37,360 nucleotides of DNA, from positions 1 to 37,360 of the forward strand of contig JAFDYQ010000043.1 of the NCBI GenBank assembly GCA_018267365.1, in the 5' to 3' direction. The notes beneath the pieces are model-generated. The model did not search any database. It saw nothing but the letters and a program-made list of their open reading frames with translations, and was not told the DNA's origin. This document shows, piece by piece, positions 15,118 to 22,648 of the stretch. Within the stretch, counting starts at the first letter, position 1. Each line of letters starts with the position of its first letter. The position numbers and the translations under genes were made by a program. This stretch comes from Bacteroidota bacterium (GTDB lineage Bacteria > Bacteroidota > Bacteroidia > Chitinophagales > LD1).

Positions 15118-17553
15118 TTAGTTTCTCAATGGCTTTCCTGAAGTAAGAATAGACTGGATCCTTTCCAGCGTTTTCTTTTCGCCACAAAGGCTCAGGAACG
15201 CTTCCCTTTCCAGATCGAGCAGGTACTGCTCAGTCACCTTGGTCTCTGCAGACAGGTCACCACCGCAGAGTACGTAGGCGATCTTCTTGGCTATGAGCAT
15301 ATCGTGATCGCTGGCATACTTGCCCACGTTGAATGCTGCTGCACCTGCGTAGAGGGCCGCCAGGCCGGCGCGGCCGAGGACAGTCACATCATTGCGCATA
15401 GGCTTCTGCACGTAGCCGTCATTGTAGAGTTCGAGTACCTTGGCCTTAGCCTCAGCCAGTACGCGGGATTGGTTTACTACGATAAAGTCTTTCTTCTTAT
15501 CCAGTACGCCTACTGAGTAGCCCTCGTAGCCAGAGGTAGCCACCTTTGCAGTAGCGATAGCGCTGAACTTCTCAGCGAGAGTAGGTATCTGCGGGTCACC
15601 GGCGAAGTAGGCGTCAGATGCGCGCACAGCCATCTCCTTAGTACCACCACCGCCCGGGATGAGGCCCACACCTACCTCTACGAGGCCGATGTATGTCTCA
15701 GCCGCTACCGCAGCAGCATCAGCGTGCATGGTAAACTCGCAGCCACCACCGAGGGTCAGCCCGTGAGGAGCCGCCACGACAGGGATAGAAGAATAACGGC
15801 AGCGACCAGTAGTATGCTGGAACGCGCGGATAGCGAAGTCCAGCTCATCATAGTCCTGCTCGATAGCCATCATAAATATCATAGCGAGGTTAGCACCTGC
15901 GGAGAAGTTAGGATTGTCATGGCCGAGTACGACACCCTTCCAGCCTTGCGCTTCTGCGATGTCGATCGCCTTATTGATACCTTCCAGTACGCCACCGCCC
16001 AGAGAGTTCATCTTGGTATTCCAGCTGATGTTCAGCACGCCGTCACCTATGTCATCGATACGTGCATCCTGGTTCTTCCATACTGGCTTTTGTGTAAACA
16101 CATTGTCCATGATGATGAATGCCTCACGGCCCGGGATAGCCTTGTAGCTCTTAGACTTCACATCATAGTACTTGCGTACGCCATTCTCTACGGTGTAGAA
16201 AGTCTTGAAGCCACCAGCCAGCATCTCCTCTACCCATGCGCCGAGCTTGAAGCCCATCGCCTTTACATCAGCTATTATCTTCTCCACGCCTATCACATCC
16301 CACTGCTCAAATGGGCCTAGCTCCCAGCCGAAGCCGGCACGCATCGCGTCATCGAGACGGTACAGCTCATCAGAGATCTCGGGGATACGGTTAGACACGT
16401 AGGCTGATACATACGCCGTCAGCTTCTTGAGAAATTCGCCGTGCTTGTCAGTAGACTTAGACACAGCTACGAGGCGCTTCTTGAGGTCTTCTATGCTCTT
16501 CAGCTCAGTGGTAGCTGACTTGGTCTTGGCAGATGGCTTGTACTCCAGTGTCTTCCAGTCCAGTGTGCTGAATGATTTCTTGCCTTCAGGAGACTTGGTC
16601 TTTTTGAAGAAACCCTGGCCGGACTTGTCGCCCCACCATTTGTTCTCGTTCATGGTCATGATCCAGGCTGGTACCTGCATCACATCGCGCATTTCGTCGT
16701 TTGGCAGGTTGTCGTATGCGCCCTTCATTACTTTGATCATGGTATCGAGGCCTACTACGTCAGTAGTACGGAAGGTAGCAGACTTAGGCTTGCCGATCAG
16801 CGTGCCGGTGATAGCGTCTACCTCATCTACCGTCATGTCCATCTCCTGCATCAGCTTGATCACCGCTGCGATAGAGAAGACACCTACACGGTTTGCGATG
16901 AAAGCCGGTGTATCCTTGCAGAGTACGGTTTGCTTGCCGAGGAATACGTCACCGTAATTCATCAGGAAGTCGATCACCTCAGGATTAGTAGTAGCTGTAG
17001 GGATCACTTCGAGCAACCTCAGGTAGCGAGGCGGGTTGAAGAAGTGCGTACCGCAGAAGTGCGCCTGGAAGTCTGCGCTCCTGCCCTCTGCCATGAGGTG
17101 GATAGGTATGCCGGATGTATTGGATGTGATGAGGGTGCCCGGCTTGCGGTATTTCTCCACTTGCTCAAATACCTTCTTCTTGATGTCGAGGTTTTCTACC
17201 ACCACTTCTATCACCCAGTCGCAGTCCTTGATCCATGACATGTTGTCGTCAAAGTTGCCCGTAGTGACGCGGCTCGCGAAAGCCTTGTCATATATAGGAG
17301 ATGGATTAGACTTGAGTGCAAAAGCCAGGGAGTCGTTGGCGATCTTATTGCGCACGGCTGGTTTCTTCAGGTCCTCTTCGCTCGCGTCGCGCGGTACGAT
17401 ATCGAGGAGTACTACCGGCAGGCCGATATTGGCAAAGTGCATGGCGATACGCGATCCCATCACACCCGAGCCGAGTACGGCTACCTTCTTGATCTTCCTG
17501 GTCTTGGCCGGCGTGACTTGCACGGCCTTCTTTTCTGTTGCTACAGCATCCAT
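15118..17553 (-). CDS. fadN: Bifunctional 3-hydroxyacyl-CoA dehydrogenase / enoyl-CoA hydratase
   Basis: An 811-residue beta-oxidation enzyme with the domain order of Bacillus FadN, dehydrogenase first. The NAD-binding fold starts VAVLGSGVMGSRIAMHF (about residue 25). The catalytic His-Glu pair lies in THFFNPPRYLRLLEVIP. A second HADH C-terminal-like region follows around 365-440. The crotonase domain (about 480-700) has NFSAGANL, GGGCEFTMHAD and GLVEVGVGLIPGGGG, with both catalytic Glu residues present. It hydrates 2-enoyl-CoA and oxidises the 3-hydroxyacyl-CoA, feeding fadA directly downstream. A TetR gene lies 82 bases upstream, co-oriented. The order dehydrogenase-hydratase is opposite to that of E. 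coli FadB. Confidence 0.92.
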   Translation of the reverse strand: MDAVATEKKAVQVTPAKTRKIKKVAVLGSGVMGSRIAMHFANIGLPVVLLDIVPRDASEEDLKKPAVRNKIANDSLAFALKSNPSPIYDKAFASRVTTGNFDDNMSWIKDCDWVIEVVVENLDIKKKVFEQVEKYRKPGTLITSNTSGIPIHLMAEGRSADFQAHFCGTHFFNPPRYLRLLEVIPTATTNPEVIDFLMNYGDVFLGKQTVLCKDTPAFIANRVGVFSIAAVIKLMQEMDMTVDEVDAITGTLIGKPKSATFRTTDVVGLDTMIKVMKGAYDNLPNDEMRDVMQVPAWIMTMNENKWWGDKSGQGFFKKTKSPEGKKSFSTLDWKTLEYKPSAKTKSATTELKSIEDLKKRLVAVSKSTDKHGEFLKKLTAYVSAYVSNRIPEISDELYRLDDAMRAGFGWELGPFEQWDVIGVEKIIADVKAMGFKLGAWVEEMLAGGFKTFYTVENGVRKYYDVKSKSYKAIPGREAFIIMDNVFTQKPVWKNQDARIDDIGDGVLNISWNTKMNSLGGGVLEGINKAIDIAEAQGWKGVVLGHDNPNFSAGANLAMIFMMAIEQDYDELDFAIRAFQHTTGRCRYSSIPVVAAPHGLTLGGGCEFTMHADAAAVAAETYIGLVEVGVGLIPGGGGTKEMAVRASDAYFAGDPQIPTLAEKFSAIATAKVATSGYEGYSVGVLDKKKDFIVVNQSRVLAEAKAKVLELYNDGYVQKPMRNDVTVLGRAGLAALYAGAAAFNVGKYASDHDMLIAKKIAYVLCGGDLSAETKVTEQYLLDLEREAFLSLCGEKKTLERIQSILTSGKPLRN

Positions 17554-17635
17554 GTTGGTGTTATTTGAATTTTTTTTGGTTTTATACTTGATTGAAAATT
17601 TCCTTTGATATTAGTCTTTCAGCGTTACCGGCACA

Positions 17636-18232
17636 TTAGCCATTTATCATTTCTACACGCTTGTTCACATTGTTTTTCTCCAGTCGGTTCAGTATCCTCT
17701 TCGTAGTGTTCTTTAGATATGAATGGTCATTGAACACACGTGAGAACATCAGGCTGCCCTCTATCTCGGCCACACTGCGCTCGGCCAGCTCATCTGCTAT
17801 ATCCTCAGGGTACTTGTCCAGGTAGATGGTCTTGATAGCGTGGAAGAAGTCAGTGAAGAAGTGGCGCACCAGCTCTGCAAACTCCGGCACCATGAGCGCA
17901 CTCTCTACACCTACATTGCCCATGAGTGAGCCGGTCTCTTCATTGAGAAAGATCTCCTGTGCGGCTTCAAAGAGTTTTTCCAAACGTTCGTTAGGGCTTA
18001 GGCTTTTGTCATAGGCGTAGGAGAAGACCTTGCTCTTGAAGTATTCGTGCACGGTGCGGATGACCTTTTTCATCAGGTCCTCCTTGCTGGGAAAGTAATG
18101 GTAGAGGGAGCCCTTCTGCAGGCCACAGGCTGCTGCTATATCTGCCATAGAGGTATGGTAGTAGCTCTGCTTGCGAAATAGCTTGAGCGACTCGATGATG
18201 ATCAGCTGCTCGTCTACTTTTTGCTTAGGCAT
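17636..18232 (-). CDS. TetR family regulator, probably of the fad genes
   Basis: The protein is 198 residues from the ATG at 18232 (an upstream in-frame extension to 18280 would cross the operator and is unlikely). The N-terminal HTH shows SYYHTSMADIAAACGLQKGSLYHYFPSKEDLMKKV. The rest is the helical ligand domain. Its position directly ahead of fadN-fadA, co-oriented with an 82-base gap, makes it the likely acyl-CoA-responsive repressor of beta-oxidation, by analogy with the TetR-type FadR of Bacillus. The palindrome at 18274-18295 overlaps its predicted promoter, which suggests autoregulation and, by read-through, control of fadNA. The ligand is inferred, not shown. Confidence 0.85.
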   Translation of the reverse strand: MPKQKVDEQLIIIESLKLFRKQSYYHTSMADIAAACGLQKGSLYHYFPSKEDLMKKVIRTVHEYFKSKVFSYAYDKSLSPNERLEKLFEAAQEIFLNEETGSLMGNVGVESALMVPEFAELVRHFFTDFFHAIKTIYLDKYPEDIADELAERSVAEIEGSLMFSRVFNDHSYLKNTTKRILNRLEKNNVNKRVEMING

Positions 18233-18273
18233 AATGATTAATTGGATAACGAAGCTAAAAAGCTTTTTCTGAC

Positions 18274-18295
18274 TTACCAAACGATTGGTAGGTAA
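18274..18295. promoter_or_regulatory. Putative TetR operator overlapping the tetR promoter
   Basis: TTACCAAACGATTGGTAGGTAA contains TACCAA-ACGA-TTGGTA (18275-18290), symmetric at 14 of 16 positions. On the minus strand its TTG at 18280-18278 would serve as the -33 box, 20 bases from TAGCTTCG (18257-18250), a TAnnTTTG-like -7 box ahead of the tetR ATG at 18232. A repressor bound here would block its own promoter. Confidence 0.65.
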
Positions 18296-18337
18296 AAAAG
18301 TTTAGGCAAAACTGTTAAATCAATCAATAACAAAAAT

Positions 18338-18367
18338 TTGGTATACGTGACTATTGTCATAGCTTTG
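18338..18367 (+). promoter_or_regulatory. Canonical Bacteroidota promoter of the cytochrome c gene
   Basis: TTG at 18338-18340 is followed by exactly 19 bases and then TAGCTTTG at 18360-18367, an exact TTG-N19-TAnnTTTG match. The cytochrome ATG is 20 bases downstream. Confidence 0.85.
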
Positions 18368-18386
18368 AAATCCAAAACCCAAATCC

Positions 18387-19379
18387 ATGAAAAAGATAGT
18401 TCGTATACTCTTGTATACTCTTGTGCTGGTCATTGTGTTAGCCGGCGGTTTTGTCACTTTCCTCCAGGTGCGTGGCGTGCCTAAGTATGATGCCCCAACG
18501 ATCCCCGAGTTTAAGGCAGAAGTCACTCCCGAGCGCCTGGTGCAGGGCACCAAGATAGCCAGTGTACAGTGCATGGTCTGCCACCGGGGCAAAGACAATA
18601 AGCTGGTAGGCAGGCAGCTGACCGAGCTGCCAAAGGAGTTTGGTACTATCTTCTCTGCCAATATCACCCACAGCAAAGACCACGGTATAGGCGGCTGGAC
18701 GGATGCGGAGCTGGCGTATTTTCTCCGTACCGGTGTGCGGAAAAACGGCCAGTATGCACCTATATATATGCCCAAGTTTGGCCACCTGAGTGATGAGGAT
18801 CTGAAGTCTGTGATCGTCTGGCTGCGCTCTGACGACCCTCAGCTGGCAGCCACCGAGCAGGCCACCGTGCCATCAGAGCCTAGCCTGCTGGTCAAGTTTC
18901 TCTGCCTCGTAGCATTTAAACCACTGCCATACCCGGCGGCTCCGATATCCCATCCGGATACTACAGATGTGGTAGCCTATGGCAAATATCTCGTGACCGG
19001 TCGCTATGACTGCTACACCTGCCACTCGGCAGATTTCAAGACGCTGGATATGGCAAACCCTGAAAAATCTCCCGGCTACTGTGGGGGAGGCAACACCATG
19101 CTAAACCTGGCCAGCAATAAGATCTATACCGCCAATATCACGCTGGATGAGAAGACAGGTATAGGGAGATGGACAGAAGATGACTTTCGCCGGGCTATGC
19201 ATGAGAACAAGAATAAGGATGGCCATGCGCTGCGCTTCCCGATGTTGCCGTATAATGCACTGACCGATAATGAAGTACATGCCATCTGGCAGTACCTGCG
19301 CACTGTACCCGGCATACAGAACGAAGTAAACCGCCAATACGAGGTGGATCTGGATGCCCCCATCGTAGCCGCTAACTAG
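18387..19379 (+). CDS. Membrane-anchored diheme c-type cytochrome
   Basis: A 330-residue protein with an N-terminal signal anchor (about residues 4-24) and two cytochrome c domains. The heme sites are CMVCH at 62-66 and CYTCH at 209-213. Likely axial Met ligands lie in YMPKFGHL (about 128) and RFPMLPYNAL. NITHSKDHGIGGWTDAEL and NITLDEKTGIGRWTEDDF are paired segments seen in diheme cytochromes associated with periplasmic dehydrogenases. It should pass electrons in the periplasm; the partner is not encoded here. It has its own promoter, and its upstream region is shared with the divergent TetR gene. Confidence 0.88.
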   Translation: MKKIVRILLYTLVLVIVLAGGFVTFLQVRGVPKYDAPTIPEFKAEVTPERLVQGTKIASVQCMVCHRGKDNKLVGRQLTELPKEFGTIFSANITHSKDHGIGGWTDAELAYFLRTGVRKNGQYAPIYMPKFGHLSDEDLKSVIVWLRSDDPQLAATEQATVPSEPSLLVKFLCLVAFKPLPYPAAPISHPDTTDVVAYGKYLVTGRYDCYTCHSADFKTLDMANPEKSPGYCGGGNTMLNLASNKIYTANITLDEKTGIGRWTEDDFRRAMHENKNKDGHALRFPMLPYNALTDNEVHAIWQYLRTVPGIQNEVNRQYEVDLDAPIVAAN

Positions 19380-19521
19380 CAAAATAGAGCAGTACAGGTT
19401 ATCATTTCATATAACCTGAAATTGTTAAATACTTGTTGGGACAGAGATTTTTCCTTTTGTGTCATTCCATTGTCATATTTTCAGGTAAACAAAAAAAATA
19501 TTTACCGAAACATTTACGTCA

Positions 19522-20417
19522 ATGAAGCACAAAATTACCCTACTGACCTTTTCTGCATTCGTAGCTGTCCTGCTCTGTAGCTATCGCCCCGGCCCGGCTC
19601 ATGATGCCGGTGCTAACTGTACCGGATCTGATGGCGGCACTACCGCCTGCGGTGGCGCTGGCTGCCACACCAGCAGCCTCTCTTCATCGCTCGGTACCAC
19701 GCTGGAGTTTGACTCTGCCGGTACGCCTGTCACGAGCTATGTGCCAGGCGGCTCCTACACCGTGAAGATCACCGCTACAAACGCCACCGGCTCTACGCTG
19801 CCTAAGTTTGGATTTCAGCTGGTCAGTATCACAGCGGTAGTGCCGGAGGCAATAATAATGTCCAGGCAGGCACATGGAGCGCCAGCCTGCCAGGCAGTGT
19901 GCGCAATACGACCACCTCACAATCCGGGCTCCCTATACCTGTGATCGAGCAGTCGGGATTCCTGTCACCCGCCTCCGGCTCGGGCGGCAGTGGTACTATA
20001 TATACTGAGAGCATCTCATGGACAGCCCCCGCAGCAGGCACAGGAGATGTGATGATCTATGGTGTGATACAGGCTGTAAACGCCACCGGCAATCAGAGCG
20101 GAGACAAATCACAGCAGGCATCGCCACTGACTATCACTGAGGCTGTAGCAGGTCCAAACGGCGTCTATGATGTGACCCTGACTAATGCGATCAGCATATA
20201 CCCTACTGTGACCAGTGGTGCGGTAAATGTAGCTACGAAGGCTACCATCAGCGACCTGAGCTACGAAGTGTATGGTATAGATGGCGCGCTGCACACACAG
20301 GGTACTATAGCCGGCGCTCATACTACCATAGACTTGTCAGGCCTGGCCGCGGGTATGTACCTGATACGTATGTATAGCCAGAATAACACGGCTACATACA
20401 AAGTCATAAAAAACTAA
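19522..20417 (+). pseudogene. Frameshifted choice-of-anchor V / T9SS-sorted protein
   Basis: Two reading frames make one protein of about 297 residues. The first (from ATG 19522) has a signal peptide, then TACGGAGCHTSS and PGGSYTVKITATN, typical of choice-of-anchor V (Reeler-like) domains. Near 19830 the meaning moves into another frame (GSAGGNNNVQAGTWSASLPG and onward), which ends in a type IX sorting domain (SIYPTVTSG, LAAGMYLIRMY, YKVIKN). A single missing base close to 19829-19835 explains it. Without the shift the product would stop at 19944. It could be a true mutation, a sequence error, or less likely programmed frameshifting; there is no slippery run at the site. The terminator at 20441-20464 follows. 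Confidence 0.82.
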
Positions 20418-20440
20418 AAACCAAAGAGGATACATCTACA

Positions 20441-20464
20441 AAGGCGGCTCGTTGGCCGCCTTTG
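20441..20464 (+). terminator. Intrinsic terminator
   Basis: AAAGGCGGC (20441-20449) and GCCGCCTTT (20456-20464) form a perfect 9-bp stem with loop TCGTTG, 23 bases after the stop of the frameshifted gene. Confidence 0.85.
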
Positions 20465-20490
20465 TCATTTTGGTATTTAACAAATCCGCT

Positions 20491-20498
20491 ACTTTTGT
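20491..20498 (+). promoter_or_regulatory. Bacteroidota -7 box close to the start codon
   Basis: TACTTTTG matches TAnnTTTG and lies only 3 bases before the ATG at 20502. A TTG at 20471-20473 gives a 17-base spacer. If used, transcription would start at or very near the ATG, giving a leaderless message. Confidence 0.5.
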
Positions 20499-20501
20499 TG
20501 T

Positions 20502-21011
20502 ATGAAGCAATCCACCAAGATCATACTGGGTATCGTATCGGTAGTGATACTGATTCAATTTTACCGCCCCGCGCGCAATGAGTCTAACGATCAGTCACAT
20601 CACATCTCTACGATCTATCCCGTGCCTGACCAGGTCAGCCAGATACTCCGGCCCGCCTGCTATGACTGCCACAGCAACTATACCATCTATCCCTGGTATG
20701 CCAATGTGCAGCCGGTAGCCTCCTGGCTCACACACCATGTGAATGAAGGCAAGGAGGAGCTGAACTTCTCCGAGTTTGCCACCTACAGCCCACGCCGACA
20801 GTACCACAAGCTGGAGGAGGTGATCAAAATGATAGATGACAAAAAGATGCCGCTGGAGTCATATACGCTGATCCATAAGGATGCTATCCTGACTGCAGAC
20901 CAGCGCACAATCCTGACGCAATGGGCACAAGGTATCATGGATACGATGAAAGCCACCTACCCCGCCGACAGCCTGAAGCGCCCGCAGCGCAAACCGGACG
21001 CAGGCGCCTAA
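20502..21011 (+). CDS. Heme-binding domain protein (Haem_bd type)
   Basis: A 169-residue protein with one N-terminal hydrophobic anchor (about 6-20) and a periplasmic domain. QILRPACYDCHSNYTIYPWYANVQPVASWL holds a c-type heme motif CYDCH (53-57) and matches the small haem-binding domain family common in Bacteroidota. The region HHVNEGKEELNFSEFATY, then KLEEVIKMIDDKKMPLESYTLIH, is equally typical. It binds one heme covalently by prediction; the physiological partner is unknown. It is one of three consecutive CxxCH or Cx4CH proteins in this stretch. Confidence 0.87.
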   Translation: MKQSTKIILGIVSVVILIQFYRPARNESNDQSHHISTIYPVPDQVSQILRPACYDCHSNYTIYPWYANVQPVASWLTHHVNEGKEELNFSEFATYSPRRQYHKLEEVIKMIDDKKMPLESYTLIHKDAILTADQRTILTQWAQGIMDTMKATYPADSLKRPQRKPDAGA

Positions 21012-21061
21012 TCGGATACCGCTGACTTTATTTATTTTAGCAGCACCAACAATCTATATCT

Positions 21062-21490
21062 ATGGCACTCGTACCCTGCAGGGAATGTGGTAAAGAAGTA
21101 AGCGACGCAGCTGAGAAATGCCCGTACTGCGGCATCAGTACCCCCAGTAAGAAACGCCGGCAGGTAAAGCTGATCATCACTGCTATCGTGATCCTGCTGC
21201 TGATAGGTGGCGGCGCGTGGGCATATCACAAGGTGACTAGTATCTTTGCCCCGGCTACGGCAGAAGATACTACTTCGGTGCCGGTACTGGACAAGACGGT
21301 ACCTGTGAAAGATCAGATCATACAGAAAGACTACAAGCGCAAAGTAGGTGAGATGATAGACAGCGATAAGTCTGTAGGCAATATCAGTGATGAGACCGGC
21401 CTGAGCCGCAAAGAAATCCGCAAGATCCGCAAAGAGAAACGGCAAAAGGAAAAGGAGCGAAAGGCTGCGGAGGAGGCTGCGGGTAAGTAA
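21062..21490 (+). CDS. Zinc-ribbon membrane protein with charged C-terminal tail
   Basis: A 142-residue protein. The N-terminal zinc ribbon has Cys6-x2-Cys9 and Cys20-x2-Cys23 (PCRECG...KCPYCG). One transmembrane helix runs at about 36-55. A short linker is followed by a highly charged C-terminal helix (SRKEIRKIRKEKRQKEKERK). The segment DKSVGNISDETGLSRKEIRKIRKE looks like a helix-turn-helix-like stretch but is too short to be sure. The zinc ribbon is likely cytoplasmic. The function is unknown. Confidence 0.8.
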   Translation: MALVPCRECGKEVSDAAEKCPYCGISTPSKKRRQVKLIITAIVILLLIGGGAWAYHKVTSIFAPATAEDTTSVPVLDKTVPVKDQIIQKDYKRKVGEMIDSDKSVGNISDETGLSRKEIRKIRKEKRQKEKERKAAEEAAGK

Positions 21491-21533
21491 GTAGCCCTTA
21501 TACAAGACGCATAGTAATGCGTCTCTACAAAAA

Positions 21534-22607
21534 TTACACTGCAGGCTCCTGCTGGCTGAGGCAATGCCAGCTGCCAAGGCCCCAGATCACGTCTGTGCTG
21601 TCTATGCCGATCACTTTTCTGTCAGGGAAGCACTGAGTCAGTATGTCGAGGGCTTTCTGATCATTGCCACAGCGGAAGGTCGGGACGGCTACGCAGCTAT
21701 TGGCTATGTAGAAGTTAGCATAAGATGCCGGCAGGCGCTGCTCCTCGTATATCACCGGAGATGGCATAGGCAGCTCTATGATGTTGAGTTGCTTGCCACT
21801 GAGCAGGCGCATCTTTTTTAGCTCTGCGAGATTCTCTTGCAGCAGGTGATAGTTGTCGTCTGACTTGTCCTCTTCCACTACGGTCACTACGGTATCTTTA
21901 TTGACGAAGCGAGTGATGTCATCTATATGTCCATCTGTGTCATCGCCCACTATACCATCTCCCAGCCAGAGTATCTGCTCTGCGCCATAGTAGTTGATCA
22001 GGTATTCCTCTATCTGCTTTTGAGAGAGGTGCGGGTTGCGGTTTTTATTCAGCAGGCAGGCAGTGGTGGTGAGTATAGTGCCGGCACCATTAAAGTCGAC
22101 TGAGCCGCCCTCCATCACGATACCGGGATGGAAGACAGGCATACCATACTTCTCTCCTATCAGCGTAGGTATCACATCGTCCAGATCATAGGGAGGATAT
22201 TTATCTCCCCACGCATTGTACCCCCAGTCTACTATTACTTTGTCAGCCGCAGCCCCCAAACCCCCAAAGGGGGTTTCAACACCATTTTTACGAATGAGAA
22301 AGGCCGGACCGTGATCGCGGCACCAGGCATCATTGGTAGGCTGATAGTAGAATTTTATTTTGCTGAGCTCAACTCCCTCTTTGGTGAGTTGCTCTTTGGC
22401 AAAGGCCTCCATCTCTGCGCCGGCTACATTGATGCAGACCAGCTCACCTTCGCTCACTGCCTTGATGAACTTAGCATACGGACTATAGACCGTATGTATC
22501 TTGCCTGGCCAGCTTGCCTCCTTGTGCGGCCAGCTGAGCCAGGTGGCAGTATGCTTGTGCCATTCTGCAGGGAAGAAATATCCGAGTTCTTTGGGAGTCT
22601 TGCTCAT
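21534..22607 (-). CDS. aguA: Agmatine deiminase
   Basis: The protein is 357 residues from the ATG at 22607 (an in-frame TTG at 22619 is the alternative). It hydrolyses agmatine to N-carbamoylputrescine and ammonia. Family signatures are FFPAEWHKHTATWLSWPH at the start, NDAWCRDHGPAFLI, GGSVDFNGAGTILTT, GDDTDGHIDDITRFV and the catalytic Cys near residue 349 in GLGSWHCLSQQ. Residues about 108-122 (NGVETPFGGLGAAAD) are extra compared with the usual family spacing and are encoded by a copy of an intergenic repeat (22243-22281), apparently inserted in frame. The partner aguB lies directly upstream, co-oriented, with a copy of the same repeat in the gap. Confidence 0.92.
   Translation of the reverse strand: MSKTPKELGYFFPAEWHKHTATWLSWPHKEASWPGKIHTVYSPYAKFIKAVSEGELVCINVAGAEMEAFAKEQLTKEGVELSKIKFYYQPTNDAWCRDHGPAFLIRKNGVETPFGGLGAAADKVIVDWGYNAWGDKYPPYDLDDVIPTLIGEKYGMPVFHPGIVMEGGSVDFNGAGTILTTTACLLNKNRNPHLSQKQIEEYLINYYGAEQILWLGDGIVGDDTDGHIDDITRFVNKDTVVTVVEEDKSDDNYHLLQENLAELKKMRLLSGKQLNIIELPMPSPVIYEEQRLPASYANFYIANSCVAVPTFRCGNDQKALDILTQCFPDRKVIGIDSTDVIWGLGSWHCLSQQEPAV
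22243..22281. repeat. Intergenic-type CCCCAAAGGGG repeat inside aguA
   Basis: GTCAGCCGCAGCCCCCAAAC is followed by CCCCAAAGGGGGTTTCAAC. This resembles the reverse complement of the copy between aguB and aguA at 22612-22645. Here it is read through in frame and adds about a dozen residues to agmatine deiminase. Confidence 0.75.
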
Positions 22608-22611
22608 AATT

Positions 22612-22645
22612 GTATTCAAGTCCCCTTTGGGGATTTAGGGGCTGA
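22612..22645. repeat. CCCCTTTGGGG intergenic repeat between aguB and aguA
   Basis: ATTCAAGTCCCCTTTGGGG then ATTTAGGGGCTGAC occupies nearly the whole intergenic gap. It is inverted relative to the copy inside aguA. Confidence 0.75.
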
Positions 22646-22648
22646 CTA

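Noticed and set aside
15724..16320. Plus-strand frame opposite the FadN-type gene
   Set aside because: Antisense shadow; the real gene on the minus strand has complete HADH and crotonase motifs through this region.
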